A DNA stretch of 64,000 nt, taken from positions 111,441 through 175,440 of the forward strand of contig NZ_JALBVB010000044.1 of NCBI RefSeq assembly GCF_022669155.1, written 5' to 3'. Positions 54,287-63,368 of this stretch are shown in pieces (the first letter of the stretch is position 1; every line of letters starts with the position of its first letter). The position numbers were made by a program, and so were the translations under genes. Source of the DNA: Kineococcus sp. TRM81007 (lineage in GTDB: Bacteria > Actinomycetota > Actinomycetes > Actinomycetales > Kineococcaceae). Below the pieces are notes generated by a model, which saw only the letters and a program-made list of their open reading frames with translations, ran no database searches and was not told where the DNA came from.

Positions 54287-54814
54287 GTGACCCCGGCCAG
54301 CACCGTCTCCCCCGCGCTCGTCCTGTCCCCCACGCCGGTGCTCGCCGGCCTGCCCACCCACCCGCGGCGCTCGCCGGAGCACGACCTGGCACACGCGCTG
54401 GAGCACGCCCTGGAGCACGCGCTGGACACCGACCACCGCCTCGGCACGGTCACCGCGCTGCTGCTGGTGGAGGTCGCCACCCGCCCCGACGGCCCCTGCG
54501 CCGCGACCGTCGAGCGGCGGGTGCGCTCGGCCGTGGGCGCCGCCGGCCGCTGGACGCGCCTGTCGCCCGGCCTGCTCGCGGTCGTGCTGACGGGGCTGCG
54601 GCCCGCCACCGCCGAGGCGACGGTGGAACGCGCCGCCGACGCGCTGCTGCACGCGGTGGAGCGCTGGGAACCGGCCGATCTCGGGGTCTGCGTCGGCGCC
54701 AGCCTGGCCACCCAGCGCGCGGCCACCACCGCCGAGGCGGTGCGGCAGGCCGCTGCGGCGCTGGACGCGGCCCGCGCCGCCGGTGGTGCCTGCGCCCGCA
54801 TCAGCGCCGCCTGA
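54287..54814 (+). CDS. Degenerate GGDEF-like protein
   Basis: 175 residues. The second half follows the GGDEF fold (ALLLVEV, then SPGLLAVVLTGL where GGDEF should be, ATVERAADALLHAVE, LGVCVGASLAT, RQAAAALDAARAAGGACARI), but the active-site GGDEF and metal-binding residues are lost. It may bind a nucleotide or act as a partner of real cyclic di-GMP enzymes. An EHALEHAL repeat lies near residue 40. GTG at 54287, divergent from glpF. Confidence 0.6.
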   Translation: MTPASTVSPALVLSPTPVLAGLPTHPRRSPEHDLAHALEHALEHALDTDHRLGTVTALLLVEVATRPDGPCAATVERRVRSAVGAAGRWTRLSPGLLAVVLTGLRPATAEATVERAADALLHAVERWEPADLGVCVGASLATQRAATTAEAVRQAAAALDAARAAGGACARISAA

Positions 54815-54835
54815 CCCCCGCCCCCTCTCCCCGCT

Positions 54836-54909
54836 GGAGCACGGGCCCGCACCGGGCGGCCGGAGCACGGGCCCGCACCGGGCGGCCGGAGCACGGGCCC
54901 GCACCGGGC
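54836..54909. repeat. 26-base tandem repeat, 2.9 copies
   Basis: Units start at 54836, 54862 and 54888 (GGAGCACGGGCCCGCACCGG...). The first two are identical; the third diverges in its last bases. Intergenic, between the GGDEF-like gene and the MFS gene. Each unit contains the palindrome CGGGCCCG. Confidence 0.9.
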
Positions 54910-55004
54910 CCGGGTGCCCGCCCGCGCTGTGGCAGGCTGCGAGGACCGGCGCGGCCGCCGGCACCGGGTGGCACGTCCCCGGGTGAGCGGACTGGAACGG
55001 TGAC

Positions 55005-56237
55005 ATGGCTGGGTACGTCGCGCTGCTGCGCGATCCGCGGGTGGCAGCTCCCTTCTCGGCCTCCGTGGTCGCGCGCGTCCCCATCGCGACGATCCCGCTG
55101 GGCCTGGTCCTCCTGGTGCGCGACCTGCGCGACGCGTGGGACCTCGCGGGGCTGGTGACCGGCGTCTTCGCGGTGGGACTGGCCGTGGGCACCCCCTTCT
55201 GGGGGCGCGGCCTGGACCGGCACGGGCAGCCGCGGGTGCTGCTGCCGACCGCGTTCTCGTGCGCGGCGCTGCTGCTGGTCCTGACCGCGGCGATCGCCGC
55301 GCCGGCGGTGCCGACGCCCGTGCTGCTCGTCCTCGCTCTCGGCGCGGGCCTGACGTTCCCGCCGCTGAGCCCGGCGATGCGCACCACCTGGCGCGTCGTG
55401 GTGACCGACGAGCGGCTGCGCCGCCGCGGTTACGCGCTCGACGCGGTGGCCGTCGAGACGCTCTTCGTGGCCGGGCCGCTGCTGCTGACGCTGCTGCTGG
55501 CCGTCGGGCCGGCGGTGGTGCCGCTGGTGGCCACGGCCGTGATGCTCGCCGGCGGCACGCTGGCCTACTGCCGGTGCGAGGGCCCGCGCCGGCGCCCGGC
55601 GCCCGCCGCCCGCGCCGAGACCGCCGTCGGGGCGGGCGCCGGCCTGGGCGTGCTGCGCGCGGTGGGGATCCCCGCGGTGCTGACCGTGATGGCGGCCATG
55701 AGCATCGGGTTCGGGCTCCTCGACGTGTCGATGGCGGGCATGGCCGAGCAGCGGTTCGGCTCCGCCGACGACCTCGGCGTGCTGTTCGCCGCGATCGCGA
55801 GCGGCAGCGCGGTCGGCGGCCTGCTGTACGGCAGCCGCTCCTGGAGCAGCGCGGACCGGCTGCGCCTGGTGGTGACCCTCGCCGGGTTCGGCGGGCTGCT
55901 GGTGCTGCTGTCGGCCAGCGCCGGCAGCGGCGTGCCGCTGCCGCTGCTGCTGGGGGCGCTGTTCGTCACGGGCCTGTTCATCTCCCCCAACCTCATCGCC
56001 GCCCAGCACCTCGTCGACGACCTCGTGCCCGCGCACCGCATGGGCGAGGCGCAGGCGTGGCTGACCACGGCGATCACGGCGGGCGCGGCGATCGGCAACG
56101 CGGTCGCCGGGGCGGTGCTGGAGCACCGCACGGCCCAGCTGTCGCTGGCGACGGCCGCCGGGGCGGTGCTGGCCGCGGCCGCGGTCGCCCTGCTGTCGCA
56201 GCGGCGCTGGCGCGGCGTGGTGGCCGTGCCCGCGTAG
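55005..56237 (+). CDS. MFS transporter
   Basis: 410 residues with about twelve membrane helices in two bundles separated by a basic Pro/Arg-rich loop near 185-200. Major facilitator pattern GRGLDRHGQPRVLLP between helices 2 and 3. ATG at 55005. Substrate not readable; drug or metabolite efflux is typical of the subgroup. The TAG stop is also part of the -10 element of the next gene. Confidence 0.88.
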   Translation: MAGYVALLRDPRVAAPFSASVVARVPIATIPLGLVLLVRDLRDAWDLAGLVTGVFAVGLAVGTPFWGRGLDRHGQPRVLLPTAFSCAALLLVLTAAIAAPAVPTPVLLVLALGAGLTFPPLSPAMRTTWRVVVTDERLRRRGYALDAVAVETLFVAGPLLLTLLLAVGPAVVPLVATAVMLAGGTLAYCRCEGPRRRPAPAARAETAVGAGAGLGVLRAVGIPAVLTVMAAMSIGFGLLDVSMAGMAEQRFGSADDLGVLFAAIASGSAVGGLLYGSRSWSSADRLRLVVTLAGFGGLLVLLSASAGSGVPLPLLLGALFVTGLFISPNLIAAQHLVDDLVPAHRMGEAQAWLTTAITAGAAIGNAVAGAVLEHRTAQLSLATAAGAVLAAAAVALLSQRRWRGVVAVPA

Positions 56238-56240
56238 GCT
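56235..56240 (+). promoter_or_regulatory. Leaderless -10 element overlapping the MFS stop codon
   Basis: TAGGCT, whose TAG is the MFS stop, ends eight bases before the GTG of the SDR gene; no ribosome site intervenes. Confidence 0.5.
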
Positions 56241-56248
56241 CGCGCGCC

Positions 56249-57091
56249 GTGAGCACCCCCGCCGCCTCCCCCGCCCCCGTCCCCGCCCGCCCCACCGCCC
56301 TGGTGACGGGAGCGACCGCCGGTCTGGGCGCCGGCTTCGCCGAGCGCCTGGCCGCCCGCGGGCACGACCTGGTCCTGGTTGCCCGCGACGCCGGGCGCCT
56401 GGAGGAGCGCGCGGCGCGGTTGCGCGAGCGGCACGGGGTGGCGGTGGAGCTGCTGGCCGCGGACCTGGCGGACCGCGCCGCGCTGCAGCGGGTCGCCGAG
56501 CGGGTGGCCGACCCGGTGCGACCGGTGGACGTGCTGGTGAACAACGCCGGCTTCGGGCTCAAGCAGCGCTTCTTCGACGGCGACCCGGCCGACCACGAGC
56601 GGATGTTCGACGTGCTGTGCCGGGCGGTGCTGGTGCTCTCGCGCGCCGCGACGGGCGCGATGGTGCCGCGCGGGCGCGGGTACGTCCTCAACGTGGGCTC
56701 GGTGGCCGGGATGGTGCCCGGGGGTGGCCACTACTCGGCGGCCAAGGCGTACGTCATCGTGCTCACCGAGACGCTGGCCGGGGAGCTGCGCGGCACGGGG
56801 GTGCGCGCGACGGTCGTGGCGCCGGGGTACGTGCGCACGGAGTTCCACGAGCGCTCGGGGATGCGTTCGGGCGGGCGCTCGGCGCTGACGCGGCGCGTGT
56901 GGCTGGACGTGGACGACGTGGTCGACGCCGCTCTGGACGACCTGTTCGCGGGCCGGGCGGTGAGCGTGCCGACGCGGCGCTGGCAGGCCGTCTCGACGCT
57001 GCTGGACGTGGTGCCCCGAGGGCTGGTGAGCCGCGTGTGGAACGCCGCACCGGGCGGGGCCGCGCGGCGGCACCCGACGGGGAAGCACTGA
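56249..57091 (+). CDS. Short-chain dehydrogenase/reductase
   Basis: 280 residues. TGATAGLGAGFAERLAARGHDLVLVARD at the N-terminus, NNAGFG, and YSAAKAYV (Tyr-x-x-x-Lys) mark the SDR family; the long C-terminal extension is like that of the DltE/fabG-like lipid-modifying SDRs. Substrate not known. The GTG start appears leaderless. Confidence 0.88.
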   Translation: MSTPAASPAPVPARPTALVTGATAGLGAGFAERLAARGHDLVLVARDAGRLEERAARLRERHGVAVELLAADLADRAALQRVAERVADPVRPVDVLVNNAGFGLKQRFFDGDPADHERMFDVLCRAVLVLSRAATGAMVPRGRGYVLNVGSVAGMVPGGGHYSAAKAYVIVLTETLAGELRGTGVRATVVAPGYVRTEFHERSGMRSGGRSALTRRVWLDVDDVVDAALDDLFAGRAVSVPTRRWQAVSTLLDVVPRGLVSRVWNAAPGGAARRHPTGKH

Positions 57092-57128
57092 CTCCCCCGA
57101 CACCTCACAACAGAGAGTGACCATCTAG

Positions 57129-57134
57129 TAACCT
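57129..57134 (+). promoter_or_regulatory. Leaderless -10 element of the SpoIIE phosphatase gene
   Basis: TAACCT, six bases before GTG 57141. Confidence 0.6.
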
Positions 57135-57140
57135 GCCGTC

Positions 57141-58790
57141 GTGCACAGCAGCCCCTCGGGCAGGCCCGCCGGGGAGGCCGCCGCCCCCGACGACGCACGC
57201 CTGGCGGCCCTGCGCGACTACGTCGACGTCACCGCGGACCCCCCGCGCGAGCTGCAGGCCGTCGTCCGGCTCGCCACCCGCGTCACCGGCCTGCCCCACG
57301 CGGTCGTCAACGTCATCGACGAGCACCTGCAGCGGCAGCTGGCCGCCGAGGGCTTCGAGCGCTCCGAGTGCGCGCGCGAGGACTCCATGTGCGCCGTGTC
57401 CATCGGCGTCGGCGGCCTCGTGCACGCCCCCGACGCCAGCCGCGACGTCCGCTTCGCCGCCAACCCCTGGGTCGACGGCCGGATGGCGCAGGTGCGCGCC
57501 TACGCCGCCGCCCCCCTGCTCACCCCCGAGGGCCTGGCCCTGGGCACCCTGTGCGCGTTCGGGCCCGAGCCGGCGACGCTGGACGCGCGACGGCGCGCCG
57601 ACCTGGCCGACCTGGCCGACCTCGTCGTCTCGATCTTCGACCGGGAACGGCGCGCCCGCCGCCAGGCGCAGGACAGGGAGGCCGTCGAGCACGCCCGCCG
57701 GGCCGCCGAGACGGCCCGCGCGCTGCAGGCCGGCCTGCTGCCCGGTGCCCTGCCCCGCGACGAGGCGGTGCTCCTGACCGCGCGCTACCTGCCGGGCACC
57801 GACGGCGCCGAGGTCGGCGGCGACTTCTACGACGCCGTGCGCACCGAACGCACCCTCGTGCTCGTCATGGGCGACGTGCAGGGGCACAGCACCGCCGCCG
57901 CCGCCCTCATGGGGCAGGTCCGCACCGCCGTGCGGGCCTACGTCAGCGAGGGCCACGAGCCCTCCGCCGTCCTGCAGCGCACCAACGACCTGCTCTGCTC
58001 CGCCGGCACGGAGCTGTTCGCCACCTGCTGCCTGCTGGCCCTGGACACCGACACCGGCGAGGCGACCGTGGCCAGCGCCGGGCACCCCGCCCCCGTGGCG
58101 TTCGCACCGGACCCGCCGCGCGCGCTCCGGGTGGAGCCGGGGCCGCCGCTGGGCGTGGTGCCCGGAGCGACCTACCCGGCGGCGCGGCACCGCTTCCCCG
58201 GGCGCAGCCGGCTGCTGCTGCACACCGACGGCGTCGTGGAGTGGCCGCGCGGGGGCCGCACCGACGGCGTCGCCGTCCTGGAGCGCGTGCTGCGCGAGCA
58301 CGCCGCCGCGGACCCCGACCACCTCGCCGACGCCCTGCTGGCCCCGGCCGCCGGAGCCCGCGCGGACGACGCCGCCCTGCTCCTCGCCGACTACGCCGGC
58401 CCGGCGCCCGGCAGCCGCGAGTCGCAGCTCGCGCTTCCCGGGGACACCCGCGCCGTGGCCGCCGCGCGCGAGCACCTGCGCGTGACCCTGGACGCCTGGG
58501 GACTGGTGCGCGTCGCCGACGAGGCGGAACTGGTGGTCTCCGAGCTCGTCACCAACGCGGTGCTGCACACCGGTTCCGGCACCGCCCTGACGGTGCGCCA
58601 CGACCCGCTGTCGGCGTGCCTGGCCCTCGGCGTGGACGACTGCTCCACCTCGCACCCGCTGCCGCGCGGGGCCGGCGAGGACTCCCTCAGCGGCCGCGGC
58701 ATGCAGATCGTCGAGGTGCTCGCAGAACGCTGGTGGGTCAGCGCCCACGGGGACGGCAAGACCGTCTGGGCCGAGCTGCGCGTGGCCTGA
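57141..58790 (+). CDS. GAF-SpoIIE phosphatase-HATPase regulator
   Basis: 549 residues with three domains: GAF sensor (about 35-165), PP2C-type SpoIIE phosphatase (about 190-390; GGDFYDAV, MGDVQGHS, HTDGVVEW), and an anti-sigma-factor-like HATPase kinase (about 420-545; SELVTNAVLHTG, GRGMQIVE). Such RsbU/RsbW fusions in one protein control anti-anti-sigma factor phosphorylation in general stress response. No membrane helix. The stop codon lies within a strong terminator hairpin. Confidence 0.93.
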   Translation: MHSSPSGRPAGEAAAPDDARLAALRDYVDVTADPPRELQAVVRLATRVTGLPHAVVNVIDEHLQRQLAAEGFERSECAREDSMCAVSIGVGGLVHAPDASRDVRFAANPWVDGRMAQVRAYAAAPLLTPEGLALGTLCAFGPEPATLDARRRADLADLADLVVSIFDRERRARRQAQDREAVEHARRAAETARALQAGLLPGALPRDEAVLLTARYLPGTDGAEVGGDFYDAVRTERTLVLVMGDVQGHSTAAAALMGQVRTAVRAYVSEGHEPSAVLQRTNDLLCSAGTELFATCCLLALDTDTGEATVASAGHPAPVAFAPDPPRALRVEPGPPLGVVPGATYPAARHRFPGRSRLLLHTDGVVEWPRGGRTDGVAVLERVLREHAAADPDHLADALLAPAAGARADDAALLLADYAGPAPGSRESQLALPGDTRAVAAAREHLRVTLDAWGLVRVADEAELVVSELVTNAVLHTGSGTALTVRHDPLSACLALGVDDCSTSHPLPRGAGEDSLSGRGMQIVEVLAERWWVSAHGDGKTVWAELRVA

Positions 58791-58815
58791 CGCGCGCCCG
58801 GCGCGTCAGGCCACG
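58781..58815. terminator. Perfect 15-base-pair bidirectional terminator
   Basis: CGTGGCCTGACGCGC pairs perfectly with GCGCGTCAGGCCACG across a five-base loop. It begins inside the last codons of the phosphatase gene and ends before the stop of the convergent AGPS-like gene, serving both. Confidence 0.8.
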
Positions 58816-58830
58816 ACCGCGCTCGGCGCG

Positions 58831-60495
58831 TCAGTCGACGATCGCGCCCGGGTTGAGGTTGCGCCCCGGGTCCACGCCCGCGAACAGCGCCTTGACCACC
58901 TCGGCGCCCGCCGGGGAGAGGTCGTCGGTGACCCACGGCTTGTGCTCGCGGCCCACCGCGTGGTGGTGCGAGAGCGTGCCGCCGTTGTCGATGAACGCCT
59001 GCTGGATGGCGCCCTTGACGATGTCGTACGCCTCCAGCCCGTCGCGGTCCGCCGGCGGCTGGAACGCGAACGTGAAGTACTGGCACGCGCCGGAGTGGTA
59101 GCTGTGCGACAGGTGGCAGAAGACGAACCCCTTCGTGCCGATCTCGGCGAACGCCTTCTGGGCGGCGGCGACCACGTCGTCGTGCAGCGTCTTCAGCGTC
59201 GCCCAGCTCGAGGACGTCTCGGACACGTCGCCGTAGGCGCCGCGGTCCAGGATGAAGTCGCGGATGTACGGGGTGTCGAACTTCTTCTGGTCGTACAGGG
59301 TGCCCGGGCCGGTGCCGACGCCGAAGCCGCCGTGGCGCTTGACGATCTCGTCCACGAGGCGCTTGCTGCGCTTGACGTGCAGCGAGGAGCCCTCGAACCC
59401 GATGAACGACAGGCACATCTTCTCGAGGTCGAACCCCTTGCCCCTGGCGGCGTACAGCTTCACGCCCCTGGACAGCAGCTGCGACAGGGCGCTGCCCTTC
59501 TTGGAGGTGGCCAGCGTGAACTGGGTCTCCATCTCGTCCGAGACGCGCGTGATGGACGGGGAGGCGTCCGAGGCGGCGATGTCGTGCATCGCCTTCAGGC
59601 CGGCGCCGTAGTCGGGGAAGAAGTACGCCTGGATGACGCGCTCCTCGGCCAGGCGGTGCACCTGCACGGTGGCCTCGGTGATGACGCCCAGGCGCCCCTC
59701 GCTGCCCAGCACCATCTCGCGCACGCTCGGGCCCGCGGCCTGCACCGGCACCTGCCGGGTGGCGACGACGCCCTTGGGGGTGACCACGCGCACGGCGCGG
59801 GTGATGTCGGCGATGTCGCCGAAGCGGTCGGACTGCATGCCCGAGGAGCGCGTGGCGATCCAGCCGCCGAGGGTGGAGTGCTTGAAGCTGTCGGGGAAGT
59901 GCCCCAGGGTCCAGCCGCGCGCGTTCAGCTGCGCCTCCAGGTCCGGGCCCAGGGCACCGGCCTGGATGCGGGCGAGCTGCGAGGTCTCGTCCAGCTCCAG
60001 CAGCGAGCGCAGGCGGCCCAGGTCCAGCGAGACGACCGGGCGGGTCTCCTCGCGCGGCGCTTCCAGCGAACCGACGATGTTGGAGCCGCCGCCGAAGGGG
60101 ATCAGCACGGCGTCGGCGTCCAGCGCCACGCGCAGCGCGGCCTCCACCTCCGCCTCGGTGCCCGGGTAGACCACCAGGTCCGGCAGGCGGCCGAAGTCGC
60201 CGCGGCGGATGCGCACCAGGTCGCGCATCGACTTGCCGTAGCAGTGCACGACGCGGTCCAGGTCGTCGTCGTGGACGTGCTCGGCGCCCACGGCCCCCGC
60301 GAACGCCGCGCGCAGCTCCTCGGGAGCCTGCGAGGCCGGCACGGTCAGCTCGGACAGCTCCGGCACCCGCACCGGCGGCGCGTCGAAGTCGATGCCGGCC
60401 ATCCTGCGCGCGAACGGCGCCAGCCCCGGCTTGTCCTCGTGGTGGAAGGCCACGCCCTCCTGGCCCCAGCCCCACCACTTCATGTGCTCGACCAC
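58831..60495 (-). CDS. FAD-linked alkyl-DHAP synthase-like oxidase
   Basis: 554 residues of the PCMH/FAD-linked C fold. PFGGGSNIVGSLE (near 155-168), SFKHSTLGGWIATRSSGMQSDRFG and the C-terminal LSHHHAVGREHKPW match alkyldihydroxyacetonephosphate synthase (AGPS), including the His triplet needed for ether-bond formation. Bacterial members often lack a proven function; D-lactate- or glycolate-oxidase-like activity is an alternative. GTG at 60495 has GGGAG upstream; ATG 60483 is also in frame. Confidence 0.85.
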   Translation of the reverse strand: MVEHMKWWGWGQEGVAFHHEDKPGLAPFARRMAGIDFDAPPVRVPELSELTVPASQAPEELRAAFAGAVGAEHVHDDDLDRVVHCYGKSMRDLVRIRRGDFGRLPDLVVYPGTEAEVEAALRVALDADAVLIPFGGGSNIVGSLEAPREETRPVVSLDLGRLRSLLELDETSQLARIQAGALGPDLEAQLNARGWTLGHFPDSFKHSTLGGWIATRSSGMQSDRFGDIADITRAVRVVTPKGVVATRQVPVQAAGPSVREMVLGSEGRLGVITEATVQVHRLAEERVIQAYFFPDYGAGLKAMHDIAASDASPSITRVSDEMETQFTLATSKKGSALSQLLSRGVKLYAARGKGFDLEKMCLSFIGFEGSSLHVKRSKRLVDEIVKRHGGFGVGTGPGTLYDQKKFDTPYIRDFILDRGAYGDVSETSSSWATLKTLHDDVVAAAQKAFAEIGTKGFVFCHLSHSYHSGACQYFTFAFQPPADRDGLEAYDIVKGAIQQAFIDNGGTLSHHHAVGREHKPWVTDDLSPAGAEVVKALFAGVDPGRNLNPGAIVD

Positions 60496-60625
60496 TGCGT
60501 CTCCCGTGCTCGCGACCCGCTGACCTGCTGACCTGCTGCTGAAAGGACCTGCTGCCGGCCCGGCGCTGACGTGCTGCCGGAACCGCCCGCCGCCGAGCAC
60601 CGCCCGGCGCGGGCCCGACGGGAGC

Positions 60626-61060
60626 CTACGCGCGGCGGGCGGCCAGGAAGCGCACCGCCAGCGCGTACCCCTCCACGCCCAGGCCGGCGATCACGCCGGT
60701 GGCGACGGGGGTGATGAAGGAGCGGCGGCGGAAGTCCTCGCGCGCGTGCACGTTCGACAGGTGCACCTCCACCAGCCCCGCCGTCAGCTCCGCGCACGCG
60801 TCGCGCAGCGCCACCGAGGTGTGCGTCCAGGCCGCGGGGTTGAGCACCACCGGGCGGCGCTCGTCGGCGGCCTCGTGCACCCAGGCGAGCATCTCGTGCT
60901 CGGCGTCGGTCTGGCGGACCTCGACCTGCACGCCCAGCTCGGCCGCCAGCTCCCGCAGCCCGGCCTCGACGTCCGCGAGGGTCGTGGTGCCGTACACCTC
61001 CGGCTGCCGCTTGCCGAGCCGGCCGAGGTTGGGGCCGTTGAGGACGAGGACGCGCTGCAC
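60626..61060 (-). CDS. aroQ: Type II 3-dehydroquinate dehydratase
   Basis: 144 residues. [19 protein letters not shown] carries the catalytic Arg/Tyr (Tyr23), followed by [12 protein letters not shown] and [15 protein letters not shown], which bind the substrate. It makes 3-dehydroshikimate in the shikimate pathway. GTG at 61060 lies eight bases after TACCGT. It is alone, not in an aro operon. Confidence 0.95.
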   Translation of the reverse strand: MQRVLVLNGPNLGRLGKRQPEVYGTTTLADVEAGLRELAAELGVQVEVRQTDAEHEMLAWVHEAADERRPVVLNPAAWTHTSVALRDACAELTAGLVEVHLSNVHAREDFRRRSFITPVATGVIAGLGVEGYALAVRFLAARRA

Positions 61061-61068
61061 GGGACGGG

Positions 61069-61074
61069 ACGGTA
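61069..61074 (-). promoter_or_regulatory. Leaderless -10 element of aroQ
   Basis: TACCGT on the minus strand, eight bases before GTG 61060. Confidence 0.5.
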
Positions 61075-61185
61075 CCGGCCCCTCCCGACACGACCCGTGC
61101 CGCGCCGCGCCGCGACGACCCGCGCCGCGGCGGGAGGGGCGGGCGCCCGGCCCCTCGTGTCGGCGGCGGCTGCCAGGGTGCGGCC

Positions 61186-61806
61186 GTGACCACGACGAGC
61201 ACCACCGGAGGCACCACCGGAGGCACCACCGAGGGAGCCGCACCGGGTGTGCCGTTCCGCTGCTTCGGCACCGGCGACCCGCTCTACGAGCGCTACCACG
61301 ACACCGAGTGGGGCCGGCCCGTGCACGGCGACGCCGCCCTGTACGAGCGGTTGTGCCTGGAGGCGTTCCAGTCGGGCCTGTCGTGGATCACCGTGCTGCG
61401 CCGGCGCGAGACGCTGCGCGCCGCCTTCGACGGCTTCGACCCCGCCCTCGTGGCCCGCTACGGCGACGCGGACGTGGCCCGGCTGCTCGCCGACCCCGGG
61501 ATCATCCGCAACCGCCTGAAGGTGACCGCGGTCGTCGCCAACGCGCGCGCCGCGCTGCGGCTGGCCGAGACCGGCCCCGGGCTGTCGGAGCTGGTGTGGT
61601 CCTTCGCCCCCGCCCCGCCCGGGCCCGCACCCGCCTCACCGGCGGACGTGCCCGCCTCCACCCCCGCCTCCGCGGCCCTGGCGAAGGCGCTGAAGGCCGC
61701 CGGGTTCCGCTTCGTGGGCCCCACCACCGCCTACGCCGCCATGCAGGCCTGCGGCCTCGTCGACGACCACCTCGCCGCCTGCCCCGCCCGCCGCGACCGG
61801 CGCTGA
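61186..61806 (+). CDS. tag: DNA-3-methyladenine glycosylase I
   Basis: 206 residues. The zinc ligands Cys26 and His38 lie in [19 protein letters not shown], and the C-terminal HLAAC pair completes the zinc snap; the aromatic pocket ([18 protein letters not shown]) is intact. It removes 3-methyladenine from alkylated DNA. The N-terminus has a TTGG repeat and there is a Pro/Ala insertion near residue 150. GTG at 61186 follows CAGGGT by six bases. Confidence 0.94.
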   Translation: MTTTSTTGGTTGGTTEGAAPGVPFRCFGTGDPLYERYHDTEWGRPVHGDAALYERLCLEAFQSGLSWITVLRRRETLRAAFDGFDPALVARYGDADVARLLADPGIIRNRLKVTAVVANARAALRLAETGPGLSELVWSFAPAPPGPAPASPADVPASTPASAALAKALKAAGFRFVGPTTAYAAMQACGLVDDHLAACPARRDRR

Positions 61807-61960
61807 CGGTGCCGCCGCGGGGTGCCCTCACGGGCCCGCCGGGAGCCCGCGGGACCCGGCGGTGACACACCGGGCTGAGACTCCGGCGAGCATCGTGCAA
61901 GGATTCCGGGGAGCAACGGGAGTCCCGGTCCCGACGACGGAGAGACGAGAGGTGCCCTAC

Positions 61961-63328
61961 ATGGTCGATCGACAGCGAGTCGTCATCGTCGGCGGGGGCT
62001 TCGCCGGCCTGTACGCCGGTAAGAAGCTGGAGAAGCTGCTCCCCGCGAGCACGGCGGAGCTGGTGATCGTGAGCCCCACCGACCACCTCACCTACAGTCC
62101 GCTGCTGCCCGACGTCACCGCATCGGTGCTCGAGCCGCGTCACGTCGCGGTCTCGCTGCGCCAGTCGCTGCCGCGGCACCGGCTGGTCGTCGGCCACGTC
62201 ACCTCGGTGGACGTGGAGGCCAAGACGATCACCATCTCCCGCGGCGAGTCCGACGCGGACCCGCAGGTCATGTCCTACGACCGCCTGCTGCTGGCGCCGG
62301 GCTCCGTGACCCGCCGCTTCCCCATCCCCGGCGTCGCGGAGTCGGCGCGGGGCGTGAAGACGATCACCGAGGCCGCGTTCGTGCGCGACCACCTGGTCAA
62401 CCAGCTCGACGCCGCGGACTCCCTGCCGGACGACCCCCGCTTCGACGCCGAGCGCGCCGAGCGGATGACGGTCGTGGCGGTGGGCGCCGGCTACACCGGC
62501 ACCGAGATCGTCGCCCAGACGCAGCGGTGGCTCAAGCGCGTCGCCGACCGCTGGTCGAAGATCGACGTGGACGACGTCAAGTGGCTGCTCATCGACGTCG
62601 CCCCCGCGGTGCTGCCCGAGCTCGGGCCGCGCCTGGGCCAGTACGCGCTGTCCGCCATGAAGGCCCGCGGCATCGACGTGCGCCTGGGCGTGTCGGTGGC
62701 CTCCGTCGAGGGCAACGTCATCAACCTCACCGACGACACCGCGGTCCCCTCCCGCACCCTCATCTGGAACGCGGGCATCGTCGCCAACCCGCTCATGGGC
62801 ACCCTGGGGCTGCCGCTGGAGCGCGGCCGCCTGGTCGTCGACGCGCAGATGAAGGTCACCGACGACGTCTGGGCCGTCGGGGACGCCGCCGCCGTGCCGG
62901 ACCTCGCCAAGGAGAAGCCGGCCGACGGCCCGCAGCCGGTCACCCCGCCGACGGCGCAGCACGCGCAGCGCCAGGGCACCGCGGTCGGGCAGAACATCGC
63001 CGCCAGCTTCGGCATCGGCCAGGCCAAGGACTACGTGCACAAGGACCTGGGCCTGGTCGCCGACCTCGGCGGGCTGACCGCCGTGGCCAAGCCGCTGGGC
63101 GTCGAGCTCACCGGCCTGCCCGCGAAGATCGTGGCGCGCGGCTACCACCTGTTCGCCCTGCCGAGCATGGCGAACCGGGTCCGGGTGCTCACCGACTGGG
63201 CGCTGCACGCGGTGCTGCCGCCGCAGGCGGTGGCGCTGAACCAGACGCGCTCCGAGGACGCGCTGATCAGCACCGCGCAGAACACCGAGATCTACCCGAA
63301 GGCCGAGGACAAGCCCAAGGTCGGCTGA
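61961..63328 (+). CDS. NAD(P)/FAD-dependent oxidoreductase (NDH-2 like)
   Basis: 455 residues. FAD site VVIVGGGFAGLYAGKKL at the N-terminus, the TxxxxDxxxxLVVGH region, and NAD site VVAVGAGYTGTEIV; WAVGDAAAVPD closes the FAD fold. Two-dinucleotide-binding proteins of this type pass electrons from NADH to quinone without pumping protons. A short hydrophobic C-terminal segment may attach it to the membrane. ATG at 61961; GTG 61952 possible. Confidence 0.9.
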   Translation: MVDRQRVVIVGGGFAGLYAGKKLEKLLPASTAELVIVSPTDHLTYSPLLPDVTASVLEPRHVAVSLRQSLPRHRLVVGHVTSVDVEAKTITISRGESDADPQVMSYDRLLLAPGSVTRRFPIPGVAESARGVKTITEAAFVRDHLVNQLDAADSLPDDPRFDAERAERMTVVAVGAGYTGTEIVAQTQRWLKRVADRWSKIDVDDVKWLLIDVAPAVLPELGPRLGQYALSAMKARGIDVRLGVSVASVEGNVINLTDDTAVPSRTLIWNAGIVANPLMGTLGLPLERGRLVVDAQMKVTDDVWAVGDAAAVPDLAKEKPADGPQPVTPPTAQHAQRQGTAVGQNIAASFGIGQAKDYVHKDLGLVADLGGLTAVAKPLGVELTGLPAKIVARGYHLFALPSMANRVRVLTDWALHAVLPPQAVALNQTRSEDALISTAQNTEIYPKAEDKPKVG

Positions 63329-63368
63329 CCTGGACGACTCCTCGCTGGACCCGCAGGTCCCGCAGGAC

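Noticed and set aside
54380..54430. Repeated GGAGCACGCGCTGGAGCACGC as a DNA repeat element
   Set aside because: It lies in coding sequence and encodes an EHALEHAL helix; too short and imperfect to count as an element.
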